Position numbers and translations under genes: made by a program
Shown here: in pieces, positions 39,541-50,570 of the stretch
Numbering within the stretch: position 1 is the first letter of the stretch
How the letters are laid out: the number at the start of each line of letters is the position of its first letter
The notes under the pieces: generated by a model
What the model saw: the letters and a program-made list of their open reading frames with translations, nothing else
Told to the model about the DNA's origin: nothing
Database searches by the model: none
Source: Symbiodinium natans
Taxonomy: Eukaryota; Sar; Dinophyceae; Suessiales; Symbiodiniaceae
Direction: 5' to 3'
NCBI GenBank assembly: GCA_905221605.1
Contig: CAJNDS010002466.1
Coordinates: 62,001 to 126,000, forward strand
DNA length: 64,000 nucleotides

Positions 39541-41035
39541 TAGGGACCCTAAACCCTAAAAGCCTAAAAGCCTAAAACCCTAAAACCCACCCTAAACCCT
39601 AAAACCCACCCTAAACCCTAAAACCCTAAAGCCCTAAAGCCCCTAAAGCCCCGAAAGCCCCTAAAGCCCCTAAAGCCCCTAAAGCCCCCAAAGCCCATAA
39701 AGCCCCTAAAACACTAAACCCTAAAACCCCAAACCCAAAACCCTAAACCCCAAACCCACCATCCCCGAGCCGGGACGCTGGTTCGTGCTGCCGATCTGCT
39801 TGCACTTCTGAGGATTCGCCTTGCCTGAGTGCGATCAGGAGGTGTAGTGCTTGGGATTCAGGGTTTAGGGTTTCGGGTTAGGGGGTTTAGGGTTTAGGGT
39901 TTAGGGTTTAGGGTTTAGGGGTTTCGGGTTTAGGGTTTCGGGTGCGGTGTCGAGGGCATCGAGGTAGGTTCAAGCTCACGTGAGGGTATAGGGTCTGAGA
40001 GCTTAGGCCTTGAGTTGCCGAACCCGTTTAGGGTTTTAGGGTTTAGGGTTTTAGGGTTTAGGGTTTAGGGTTTAGGGTTTTAGGGTTTTAGGGTTTTAGG
40101 GTTTTAGGGTTTAGGGTTTTAGGGTTTTAGGGTTTTAGGGTTTAGGGTTTTAGGGTTGGGTTTTAGGGTTTAGGGTTTTTGGGTCATCTCAATGTAGAAT
40201 ACCCCAGCAAGGGCCGACGAGCTACCGTGTCAGAAAAGCAGCCTTTGTTTCTTGTTGTTTTTGTTGGGGGGGGGGGGGGGGGGGGGGGGAGGGGTTAGGG
40301 TTTAGGTCTTAAGGTTTAGGGCTTAGGGTTTAGAGTGTAGGGCTCAGGGCTTAGAAATCTCGCATGTTGGGCCACAGAAAGGTGTAATTACCCGCTATCT
40401 TAGTGTGCCGGGATCTCGGTGGGTAGGTTGCATCGTTTCGGGCATTTCGGGGGCCCAGAACCACGAAAACCTAAGCCCCAAACCGAGAGGGTTTAGGGTT
40501 TCAGGGTCTCCGGGTTCAGCGTTTAGGGTTTAAGGCTTCAAGGGTTCAGGCTTAGGGTTTTGGGCCTAGGGTTTGGCCAAGCCCCCCGTGGTCAAAACCC
40601 TAACCCTCCCCCCTCCAAACCGGGGGGGATGTTGGCTGAGGCCAGGACAAGCCTCCCACGACATGTGCCTTTGCTGTTCCGGCGAGCGCGTCTAGACTAG
40701 AGGGCTTCGGGTTTGTGATGTCATGGACTCAAAAAATACTCCACGTGCTGATGATTCGCACGCCTACATGTCTCATTACGGTATGCAGTAGACCCTAAAG
40801 CCTCAAGCCCTAAACCCCCGTCACCCAAAACCCTAACCCGAAACCCTTAATCCTAAACCCTACACCCTAAACCATAACCCTAAACCCTAAACCCTAAACC
40901 TAAAACCTAAACCCCAAACTCTAACCCCTAAACCCTAAACCGTAATCCCTAAACCCTAACCCCTTAAACCCCAAACCCTGAAACCCTCAACTCTAAACCC
41001 TAAACCCTGAACCCCAAACCCTAAACCCTAAGCAA
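39541..41035. other. Telomere-like spacer
   Basis: Degenerate CCCTAAA(A) at 39545-39755; one exon-like island on the minus strand at 39765-39820 (GKANPQKCKQIGSTNQRPG); TTTAGGG/TTTTAGGG mixture at 40027-40180; G24 at 40266-40289; and a large degenerate CCCTAAA field at 40800-41035. Confidence 0.45.
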
Positions 41036-41046
41036 AGCAAAGCCCA

Positions 41047-41106
41047 TCATCTTGAGCAGCCCCAGATACTGGCTACACCAGTTCGGCCCCTTCGGGGGAT
41101 CGTAGC
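41047..41106 (-). CDS. Exon-like island, hypothetical
   Basis: After CATCCAG the minus strand reads YDPPKGPNWCSQYLGLLKMM, with a GC donor-like edge. Confidence 0.4.
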   Translation of the reverse strand, partial: ATIPRRGRTGVASIWGCSR

Positions 41107-41563
41107 CTGGATGCACTCGGCAAACAAGGGGTTCAAGGTTTAGGGCTTTGGTGCATTTTGGGGTATTTTGAGGTATGTTGAGGTATTTTGGGGGTATTTT
41201 GAGGTATGTTGAGGTATTTTGGCGTATTTTGAGGTATGTTGGGGGGATTTGGGGTATTTTGGTGTGTTTTGGGTGTTCAAGGCATGTCGGGTTTAAGGTG
41301 CAGAGTCAGGGGCGCTCTACTCTAGAACGGTTCCTAGAACATCTCTGAACCCTCAAGCCTTAACAGGAGACCCCCAAAAGCAAGGCAAAACGCAGCTCGC
41401 CATTGGATCTCATGCTTGCCTTGCTTACACTCCCTAATCCCTAAACCCTGAACCCTAAACTCTAAACCCGAAACCTAGGGTTACCCTACCCGCATGCTTT
41501 AGCCGCGCATCAGAGACGACAGGATTTGGGACGTCGGACGGGGCTCCCTGAGAGCTTCTCGAA

Positions 41564-41719
41564 GGGTAGTTACATGGTCCTCTAATATGGTTTAGGGTTT
41601 AGGGTTTGGGGTTTGGGGTTTAGGGTGGGGGGCCCGTATATACCCAAGAAAAGCAAAGGGCCCATACTTCAGGACCCTTTAAAAGGTGAGGGACCACATT
41701 GTGGGACCATGTAACTACT
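41564..41719. repeat. Foldback (MITE-like) repeat, family B, with internal telomere-like array
   Basis: Left GGGTAGTTACATGGTCCTCT and right GTGGGACCATGTAACTAC are inverted. A TTTAGGG/TTTGGGG block (41590-41628) lies just inside the left end, where the copy at 21963 has none. Confidence 0.65.
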
Positions 41720-42148
41720 CATAGACTCATAGAGCGTAGTGCTTGCGAATGTTTTGGGGGTTAAGGGCTCAGGGTTCAGGAGGGCGGTAGCCGGGCAACC
41801 CTAAACCCGACTTGTAACCTACATACCTCAAACACTGCACCCCAAGCGCCTAGATGCTACACCCTCATGATTGAGGCCGCGCAGGTGTTCGAAAATCTTC
41901 GGGGGAAAGGAGTTCAAGGGTTGAGGGTCTAGGATGCACTTGAGGGCACAAAGAAAGGAGTTGAGCGGACATGAGCAAGCTAGGCTATGCTATAACAAAT
42001 AACCCTGACTGAAAACTGCAGTAAAGAAAGCTTCAGGTCACAGGCTAGATGAATCACAATAATTTGCGCGTGTAGCAAAGTAAAGAGGTCAAAGACCCCT
42101 TCAAAAGCCTTCAGCCTAAAAGTCCCCAAACTTCCCCCAACCACCTGA

Positions 42149-42256
42149 GGGTAGGTAGATTGTCCCGTACTGTGGGCCAGTGCAGCCCAATGGCCCGTGC
42201 TTAAGAACCCTTTCGGGAAGGGAAGGGACCATAGCAAGGGACCATGTAACTACCCG
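42149..42256. repeat. Foldback (MITE-like) repeat, family B, shorter copy
   Basis: Right end GGGACCATGTAACTACCC matches 41564-41719; the left end is more diverged. Confidence 0.5.
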
Positions 42257-42384
42257 TAGAGAACAGGCTGCCACAACATGTTCCCTACCCTAGTACGCCC
42301 GGCCTTGTATAGATTCATGCGGGCACCCTAAACCCTAAACCCTAAACCCTAAACCAGGGTTAGGGTTTAGGGCTTGGGCCCTGC

Positions 42385-42461
42385 TCCTGCTCCTCTGCGT
42401 CTGAGTAGCCATCTCCACATCGATTTGTGATCTTGAATACGCGGCACTCACCTCCAGGCAT
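42385..42461 (-). CDS. Exon-like island, possible start, hypothetical
   Basis: Minus-strand ATG at 42461: MPGGECRVFKITNRCGDGYS then an acidic Glu/Gln run. Alternatively GGAG|GTGAGT after the ATG is a donor. No family recognised. Confidence 0.35.
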
Positions 42462-43882
42462 AGGGTTTAGGGTTTAGGGTTTAGGGTTTAGGGTTTAGGG
42501 TTTAGGGTGCGAACCCACATTTCGGGCTTCTCAAGCTTCGGGTACAAGGAAGGCTCCTTCCATTTCCATGCACTGAAGCACCAGCAATCCCTAACCCTAA
42601 GCCCCAAACAAGGAAGGCTCCTTCCATGCACTGGCGTCAGTGAAGCACCAGCATCAAACTCAGAGCTAGGGGCGTTGAAGGGCTATTGGTGGGATGAAAG
42701 GGCGCGGGGCCTAAACCCTAAACCCTGAACCCTAAACCCTAAACCCTAAACCCTAAACCCTAAACCGGTAGATGGCTTCCTGCAAGGCTTTGGGCTTCCA
42801 ATAGTCAAGGGACATTTAGGGTTGGCCGGCTTCTGCTTAGGCCATTAGCGCTGGGGGACATGTGGGTTCTGCAAGTGAATTCGAACCTAAACCATTTCCC
42901 AACCGAAGCCACCAAGGCCACCCAACATAAACCCACCCATCGTTTAGGGTTTAGAGTTTAGGCTTTAGGGTTTAGGGTTTACGGATGTTTAAGGTTTAGG
43001 GTTGAGGGTTTAGGGCTACTTATCAAGACCCATCCATGCAGCCCGCTCAAAGCCCACGGCAAGGGACCTGCGATGGGGAAGGCTTTGTTAAGCCCGAAGC
43101 CCTAAACCCTAAACCTAAAGCCCATACCCTAACTTGGTAGCCCCGTAACCATATTATGATAAGGGCACCCTTTTTCGGGTTGGTTTTCTTTATAAGGGAA
43201 ACCGGAAAACAAAAAAAGGTAAAGGGTGCCACTGGGCTACCAAGCTAAAGAATCCCTCAATTCGGAGCCTGGTACAACTAGTGGACTGGATAGAGCCGGG
43301 AGGTTCGGGGCTTCAGGGCTTTATGCGAGCCATCCATGTAAGGTGCGTCTGTACATAAGTTAGGGGTTATATTATGAGGACGTAGGATGTGTCGAGCCAA
43401 ACCCCATAAACCCTAAAGCCGAAACTCTACAAACCCTTAACAATGACAAATGCGAGACCCTAAGCCCTGAACCCAAACCCTGAAACCCTCAATCCAAAGC
43501 CTGAAACCTGCACCCTAAAATCCCTGAAACAAAAAACCCTAACACCCCAATAAAAAAACTAAGCCCACCCTACAAACCCTCAACCCTGAACCCGAACAAC
43601 ACTAAGCACAATTGAACCTACTGCCTGGTTCTGGCGGCGTTCCCTGTGTTACGCCCCCGGTGGTGCAGAGCTTATAGCACCTCGTTGGTGCGGTCTGATT
43701 CGGGTTATAGGGCCCCTAAACCCTAAACCCTAAACCCTAAACCCTAAACCCTAAACCCTAAACCCTAAACCCTAGACTTAAGGCTGCGCCTCGGGGTTCA
43801 GGGTCTTCGGGAGGGTTTCAGGGTTCAGGGTATAGGGTTATGGGCCAGAGAGTAATTGCACAACCGCTCTATAATCCACGTT
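42462..43882. other. Telomere-like spacer
   Basis: TTTAGGG at 42463-42507, a partial direct duplication of about 50 bases at 42548/42608 (AAGGAAGGCTCCTTCCAT), CCCTAAA at 42712-42766 and 43713-43772, and a family-D foldback. No gene. Confidence 0.45.
43133..43244. repeat. Foldback (MITE-like) repeat, family D
   Basis: Left CTTGGTAGCCC and right GGGCTACCAAG are perfect inverted ends; inside, GGGCACCCTTTTT pairs with AAAGGGTGCC. A diverged copy lies at about 48606-48728. Confidence 0.7.
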
Positions 43883-43977
43883 AGGGTTTAGGGTTTAGGG
43901 TTTAGGGTTTAGGGTTTAGGGTTTAGGGTTTAGGGTTTAGGGTTTAGGGTTTAGGGTTTAGGGTTTAGGGTTTAGGG
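43883..43977 (+). repeat. Telomere-like array (TTTAGGG)13
   Basis: Exact heptamers. Confidence 0.95.
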
Positions 43978-44109
43978 AGCTTCATTTTGGGAAGGGCCCA
44001 CCCACCCCCACCCCCCACCCCCGCAATTCGAACAGGGTGAATGCTGTCCTTGGGTTGGGATGCACTCGTGTTCGATCTTTGCTTCTTGGCTTTGATTTGT
44101 TGAAGCTCC

Positions 44110-44459
44110 CACCCACGCGCACCCACCCACGCGCACCCACGCGCACCCACGCGCACCCACGCGCACCCACGCGCACCCACGCGCACCCACGCGCACCCAC
44201 CCACCCACCCACCCACACACACACAGAGACAGAGACAGAGACAGAGACAGAGACAGAGACAGGGAGAGGGACAGGGACAGGGACAGGGACAGAGACACAG
44301 ACACGCACACAGACACAAAGACAGACACACAGGCACAAAGACACACAGACACGCAGACATGCAGACACAGAGACACAAAGACACGCAGACAGGCAAACAC
44401 AGGGACACAGAGACAAAAACACACAAACCCGGAGACGGAGACACAGACACAGGCTTAAA

Positions 44460-44496
<37 letters not shown>

Positions 44497-44555
44497 ACAC
44501 GCGGACACGCGGACACGCGGACACGCGGACACGCGGACACGCGTCCACGCGTCCA
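44110..44555. repeat. Low-complexity minisatellite field
   Basis: CCCACGCGCA units (44110-44215), GAGACA/GGGACA hexamers (44222-44295), CACAGACA text, (AC)n (44461-44492) and GGACACGC units (44497-44555). The several 150-250-codon frames across it, on both strands, are composition artefacts. Confidence 0.9.
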
Positions 44556-45240
44556 CACGTCACCAAGGTCTCAACTGAGCTCCATGCTGGCCGCACCCCG
44601 AAGGACACCTTGAAGTGAACGGCAAGGGCATGTGGCATAGAGTTTATAGGGGTGTAAGCTTTAGGGTTAGACAAATCATGGAAAACACCCACTTGTACAT
44701 GAAAGCACGTCTTGTGCTTAACAAAAGCCGTCCACACCTGCCCCTCTCAACACGACACCCACTGAGTGAATGGCCAGGCTTTGTCGGGGTCAGCGTCCAG
44801 ATTCGCGCAGTTCATTGCTGCGGTATACTCCTCCGTATTTGGGTTGATGTAAAGGTGCTTCTGGGATTCTTTTGAGGGTTCCTATGGGATAAGCGGGAAA
44901 TATAGGGTCATTTTGGTAGCAGGTGTTTTGACCGACTACAATCTGAATACTTTGGGGTCCCTCATGGGCAAAGAGGGGATTGGGAAGGGAAAAAGTCCAG
45001 ATCCTTATGCCCCTAAATGAAAAGCCCACATCCCCCCCCACCCACCCACCCTGCCCACCCCTGAAGGTTTCGGGCTTCGGGGTTTAGGGCTTGAAGAGAA
45101 GCTTATCAAGAACCTCCAGGCTCTGAAACCTCAACCCCCCAAACCCTCCTAATCTCCTAATTAACCCGAAAGCCCCAAACCCGAAACCCTAAGCCATGTA
45201 TATGGGTGCATATCTAATGTTTCCATAACCATTCCGCCTC
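44556..45240. other. Unique spacer without recognised gene
   Basis: Mostly single-copy text. Short frames at 44615-44875 and 44790-45041 have no motif. Confidence 0.35.
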
Positions 45241-45371
45241 GCGCTGGGTTCCACTTCGCGTGTTGAGTTCCGCATCACCGTGTGACGTGCGCACTCATGC
45301 AGAACGGCGCTTGTCAGGTGGAACGATGCGTTCGGCAGAACGGCTAGGGACGGCTCAGAATGAACTCCACG
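45241..45371 (-). CDS. Exon-like island, hypothetical
   Basis: Open through about 43 codons on the minus strand (VHSEPSLAVLPNASFHLTS, then AVLHECARHTVMRNST, then REVEPSA). GC-rich coding-like text between repeats; no family recognised. Confidence 0.35.
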
Positions 45372-46914
45372 ATTTAGGGTTTAGGGTTTGGGTGTAAGGT
45401 TTAGGGTTTAGGGTCTCGGTCTAGGGTTTAGGGTTTAGGGTGCAGGGTTCAGGGTTTAAAGTTTAGGGCTTAGGGCCCTCAACCCGAAACCCTCCGAAAC
45501 CCCCTGTGAAGGCCGCTCCGTCAAGGTCCAGTAATCGCCTCGGCGTGGCAGAGGGGGCGGGTGGCAAACATTAGGGTTTAGGGTTTGGGGTTGGGATGTT
45601 CCCCGCTCTACTAACAGCCCTCCATAGGGAAAAACAATAGGGGGGTACGATGATCCCCATTAGGAAGTGTGAGTATAAAGGGGGAACTATCCCAAGGCTT
45701 TGGGGTCTAGGGGATAGGGTTTTTCGAGTTGATGGTTCGGGGCAGGCTGTTCGGGTGTTGGGGTTTACCATGAAAAATGGGGGGATGGAGTCTTATAACC
45801 CTGAAACCCTTAAGCACGCGGAAACTATGAACCCTGAGCCATGAGCCAATCGAGTTCCTCAAGGGGGGGGGGGGGGGGGGGGGTTGGTCGACACACGGAG
45901 CTCTTTCCGGTATCCTGAGCATTAGGGTCCCTTTTAGGGTTTAGGGTTTAGGGTTTAGGGTTTAGGGTTTAGGGCTTAGGGTTTACGGAATACAGGCGGG
46001 GCTTTAAAGAATGTACGTCCTCTCTTGGCACCTGGAGAATAGACTATAGTAGACACTCCACAACTGATTTCTCCAACAACCGACCAGAAAATAACGATGA
46101 ACTTTTTCGTACCAAATAAGGAAGCCCTATAGTTCAGAAGCTTAACTCTTGGTGAAGCAAGACAGGCCTGATCAACCCACCACTAGACCCAAGAGTAACC
46201 TAGGAATACAAGGGTGCCCTTTCTGGTTTGAATGTGCTTGTAAGGGAACCCAAACCCTAAACAAAGTGAATAAGGGCCTGCTCTGGGTCCTAGTAGCCCT
46301 AAACCCTAAACCCTAAACCCTAACCCCATACCCGAAACACTAAAAGAAGTGAAGTGAAGAAGGGCCTACTCTGGGTCCTAGTACCCCTAAACCCTATACC
46401 CGAAACACTAAAAGAAGTGAAGGAGGGCCTACTCTGGGTCCTGGTAGCCCTAAACCCTAAACCCTAAACCCTAAACCCTAAACCCTATACCCTAAACCTT
46501 TCTACCCTGGGTCCTAGACCAACGTCTGGGCTTCAGGGCATCAAGCTAGCCATGGTGCTTTTGACGTGGCCTCGCCCGCCACAGCCACAAGAGCCCCGCG
46601 TGGTGTCCTGCTAAAACCACACACGGTTTAGGGTTTAGGGTTTAGGGTTTAGGGTTTAGGACCCTGAACCATGAACCCAAAAACCTAAGTCAGCCCTAAA
46701 ACCCTGAACCTTGAGCTGATGCTTGAAGTGCCTGCATAGTCAGGTACCAGGTATCCGACACCATCCAACCCCCACCCCCCGGGTTTAGGGTTTAGGGTTT
46801 AGGGTTTAGGGTTTCTATAGGGTTTAGGGTTCTGATGCATGGCACTGCCAGGGTAGTTGCTGCGGTTTAGGCTTTCTGGTTCCAAAACCTAAACCCTAAA
46901 CCCTAAACCCCAAA
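45372..46914. other. Telomere-like spacer with foldbacks
   Basis: A foldback-like patch at 45596-45694, G21 at 45863-45883, TTTAGGG at 45936-45975, a family-C foldback at 46182-46294 followed by two tandem copies of its right arm (to about 46500), and small arrays near 46625 and 46785. A patch at 46545-46615 is open on the minus strand (DTTRGSCGCGGRGHVKST). Confidence 0.45.
46182..46294. repeat. Foldback (MITE-like) repeat, family C, with tandem right-arm copies
   Basis: Left ACTAGACCCAAGAGTAACC and right GCTCTGGGTCCTAGTAGCCC are inverted. The right arm AAGGGCCTACTCTGGGTCC then recurs twice downstream (about 46357-46383 and 46423-46449) with CCCTAAA text between. Confidence 0.65.
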
Positions 46915-46916
46915 CC

Positions 46917-46979
46917 ATTCGTGTCCTCGTACCAAGTGGTGCTTGCACAGAGCTTGCCATCCTGCGTGAGGCGGGCTAC
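46917..46979 (-). CDS. Exon-like island, hypothetical
   Basis: After CATCTCAG the minus strand reads ARLTQDGKLCASTTWYEDTN before a G|GTTTGG edge. Very protein-like; no family recognised. Confidence 0.45.
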
Positions 46980-49312
46980 TGAGATGGATGTGGCGTGACA
47001 ACGTACTTTTGAGGGGATTTACTTTTGGGCTGATAAAGGGCCTGTAATCAGGAAGTTATACATGGTTAGCGAGCCTAGTCATTGAAGTAGGGATCTTGTG
47101 TTTAAGAGGGCTAAGGCTCAGGCTTCAGAGTTGTAGGTCATCGGGTTCACAGGGCAGGGTTCACAGGGGTTCTTCCCAGGGCAGGGTTCCCAGGGGTTCT
47201 CCCCAAACCTCCCTAGAAGGGGTAGCCGCCACAACACATTCCACGCCTACTTAACCCTAAACCCTAAAGGGCGGTGCCGGTGGGGGAGGCTTCACAACTG
47301 CGGACGTCTTGGGCACTTAAGCCTTGGCAAACCTGCATGCTGCCAAGGGTTTAGGGTTAGGGCTTAGGGCTTCGGTTCTGGGCTGCGGCTTGGGGCTTAA
47401 GGCTTGAGGCCTAGGGCTCAGGGTTTTAGGGAACTCCAAACCCTAAACCCACGCCCCTGGATCCCAAACTTCGCAGATTCGTGTCTGGCTCGAGGGAGCC
47501 GAGGAGGGCTAGACTTCTCAATCGAAAGCTCGGACTAGGGGGTGTCGGGTTTGGGGTTTGGGGTTCGGGGTTCGGGGTTCGGGGTTTAGGGTTTGGGGTT
47601 TAGGGCTAAGGCGCCCTTCGTGCGGACGTAGGTTGATTTTTGGGTTGTGGGTTATCGGGAAAAGGTTTAGGGTTCAGGGCGAACTCCTAGCAAACTGACA
47701 AGGCCCGGGCTTGGTTTGAGCGTAACCCCCACAGGGGTTTAGGGTTTAGGGTTTAGGGTTTAGGGTTTAGGGTTTAAGGTTTAGGGTTTAGGGTTTTAGG
47801 ACTCTCTGCAATATGTTCAGAGCCCAGAAACCAGGGAAGGCAACTCAAAATGTGCGACCCAGGAGCCCAACGCATAGAGGAGAATCAGCCCTCAGCCCTA
47901 GGCCCTAGACTTCACTTGAGGTGCTTGCTGCTTCACTGGTTCCCTTGGGTTGCAGTAGCGCTTGGCGCTCAAGACTATGGGCCATAGACCCTGCCTAGGA
48001 TAGCCCTTCGAACCATTGGGCCTTTGTTTAAAGGTCGGTACCCTCAACCATCAGGTGCACTTGTTTTTTAGGTAGACGGATGCTGCAATCCCCTCCCCGT
48101 AATAGTAAACCCCCCCATCCCCTAATTTTGAATACTCCCCTTATAGTCATACTATAGTATATGGGGAGTATGGAATAATGTTCGGGGGTAGGGGGGTAGG
48201 GTTAATATTGGGGGAGGGATTAAGTAAACCCTAAACCCTAACCCCTAAACCCTAAACCCTAAACCCCAAAACCAAAAACAAAAACAGTCAGCGAGTCGCA
48301 GGTGGGGGGTGGCCTTCATGGGTGGGCATCCTTTGCACTTCGAGTCCAGAGGAATTCTGTGGCTTTGGCCTTGAATGCAAGCGGGCCGAAAAAAAAAAAC
48401 AAGGAGAGGCAAAGGCAGAGAGAGAGGGGGGGGGGGGACAAAGAAACTAAAATTGAGGGGTTTCGGGTTTAGGGTTTAGGGTGAAGGGTGAAGGGCTCAA
48501 CCATCTGTGACAGGCACCCGCGCAACCTGGAGCTACTATAAGCCAGTGTGGTGCCTTTTCAGACTCCAAGAAACCCTGAATAGGGTTGATTGTGGAAACC
48601 ATGAACTTGGTTGCCCAGTCACCATATTCTGATAAGGGCACCCTTTTTTGGGGGTTGGTTCTGTCATAAGGGGAACCCATAACCAACCAAAAAAAGTGTA
48701 AAGGGTACATGAGTTTCCAGGCTGGGAAGGGGTTTAGAGTTTAGGGTTTAGGGTTTAGGGTTTAGGGCTTAGGGCTTAGGGCTTAGGGCTTAGGGTTTGG
48801 GCTTAGACTCGAGGGGCCAAACCCTAGGAACCCGCGAACTCCGAAGCGTGCCTTTTGAGAACCCTGAAGGGCTGGGTTTAGGAACCCCTGAAACCCTAAA
48901 CCCGAAACCCCGAAATCTAAACCCTAGAACCCTAAACTGCAGTGAAACCTTAATCTAGGCCAGGAGCATCCGCCCGTCGGGCTCTTGGGAATTGGGCCGG
49001 TTGGCATGATGGACTGAGCAGACGGGCTCAGGTGGGGTATTAGGTGTTAGGGTCCAGGGTTTAGGGCAGAACAACAAACATCAACACCGCAACCACCGCC
49101 TGCTTGGTTCGATGGGAAGGTTAATCGAAGACAGGGACAAGGTAGCATTGGGGTTTAGGGTTTAGGGTTTAGGGTTTAGGGTTTAGGGTTTAGGGTTTAG
49201 GGCTTAGGGCTTAGGGCTTCGGGTTTAGGGTCGACTTGGAGCTCCCAAGGCCCGAAACCCGAGACAATCGAGCCCTGCACTTCGACCTGAGCCATGGTTC
49301 CGGGTTCCTAAG
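46980..49312. other. Telomere-like spacer
   Basis: Arrays near 47740-47790, 48740-48800 and 49153-49215, an AT-rich foldback-like patch at 48085-48230 and a diverged family-D foldback at 48606-48728. No gene recognised. Confidence 0.45.
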
Positions 49313-49446
49313 CCTTAAACCCTAAACCCTAAACCCTAAGCCCTAAACCCTAAACCCTAAACCCTGAACCCTAAACCCTAAACCCTAAACCCTAAACCCT
49401 AAACCCTAAACCCTAAACCCTAAACCCTAAACCCTAAACCCTAAGC
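49313..49446 (-). repeat. Telomere-like array (CCCTAAA), about 18 units
   Basis: Exact heptamers with one CCCTAAG and one CCCTGAA. Confidence 0.95.
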
Positions 49447-50160
49447 CTAGGGTGCTACCTCCCCACCCACCCTGGGAAACGTCGGTGCCCTTGCCTGTGT
49501 TAAGGGTTTGGGCTCTAGTGGTGCCCAAAGCCCCAACCCATGCCAACCTAACCCTAGACTTCTAAAACCCCTAAACCGCTAGACCCCTCAACCCCCTAAA
49601 CCCTAGAACGCTAAAACCCTCACCCTATAGCGCTAGAACCCTAAAGCCCTCAACCCCTAAAGCCCTAAGAGCCTAAGCCCCTGAACCCCTAAATCCCTCC
49701 AGAACCCTAAGCCCTCAACCCCTCAACCCCTCAACCCCTCAACCCCTCAACCCCTCAACCCCTAAACCCCTAAACCCCGCTAAGATCTAAGATCCGAAGC
49801 CGACACCTGAGACCCTAAGTCCTCAACCCTTAAACCCTCAACCCCCTAAGCCCCTCAGCCCTAAACTCTACAAACGCTGAACCCCTGAACCCCTGAACCC
49901 CTGAACCCCTGAACCCCTGAACCCCTCAACCCCTCAAACCCTAAACAAAAAGCCCGTAGCCCTGAACCCTAAACCCTCAACCCCAAAAAACTAAACCCCC
50001 CTAACAACTAATTAAACCCCCCCAAACGCTGAACCCTCAACCCCTTAACCCCCAACCCCTAAGCCCTAAACCCTACACGAAAAAAACCTAAACCCTAAAC
50101 CCTCAACCCCTAAAAACTGAAGCCCTAAAAGCTGAAACCCCCAAACGCTGAACCCTATGT
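49447..50160 (-). repeat. Degenerate octamer field (CCCTAAAC/CCCTCAAC/CCCTGAAC)
   Basis: A patchwork of telomere-like octamers. Homogeneous CCCCTCAA (49710-49770) and CCCCTGAA (49876-49925) sub-blocks are visible. Confidence 0.8.
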
Positions 50161-50539
50161 GGACTTCGGAAGCGCAGCGCAAGGCACTGGCCGACCCATA
50201 TTCCCCAAAGGTGCCTCAGCCGCTGGCTAGGGTTTAGGGTGTAGGGTGTGGGGTGTAGGGTTTAGGGTTTAGGGTTTAGGATACCCCCTTGAAGCTTAGG
50301 GGCACTAAACCCTATACATCCTGAGACCCCAAACCCTTGCACCCCTTGTAGCCGCAAGCCGTAAATCCAATCCCAAACTCTGAACAGTCAACCCAGATCC
50401 AAAGTTCTCAAACGCTTTGGCTTAGGGAGTTCCGCCAAGCGCTGCCGCAACTAGGGAGATTCTCCCTGCAGTGAAAATTGCATATACATGTATATATAAA
50501 CACATATGACATATAGAATTTGTACATACACTACTAATG

Positions 50540-50570
<31 letters not shown>

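Larger units (their letters stand above)
41107..42381. other. Spacer with two family-B foldbacks
   Basis: A GAGGTATTTTG-type local repeat at 41150-41280, foldbacks at 41564-41719 and 42149-42256, and a small CCCTAAA block near 42326-42355. No gene. Confidence 0.4.

Noticed and set aside
43965-44737. Overlapping frames of 84-251 codons on both strands
   Set aside because: They run through CCCACGCGCA, GAGACA and (AC)n repeats. Translations are Cys/Val/Ser or Thr/Arg/His simple sequence with no domain.
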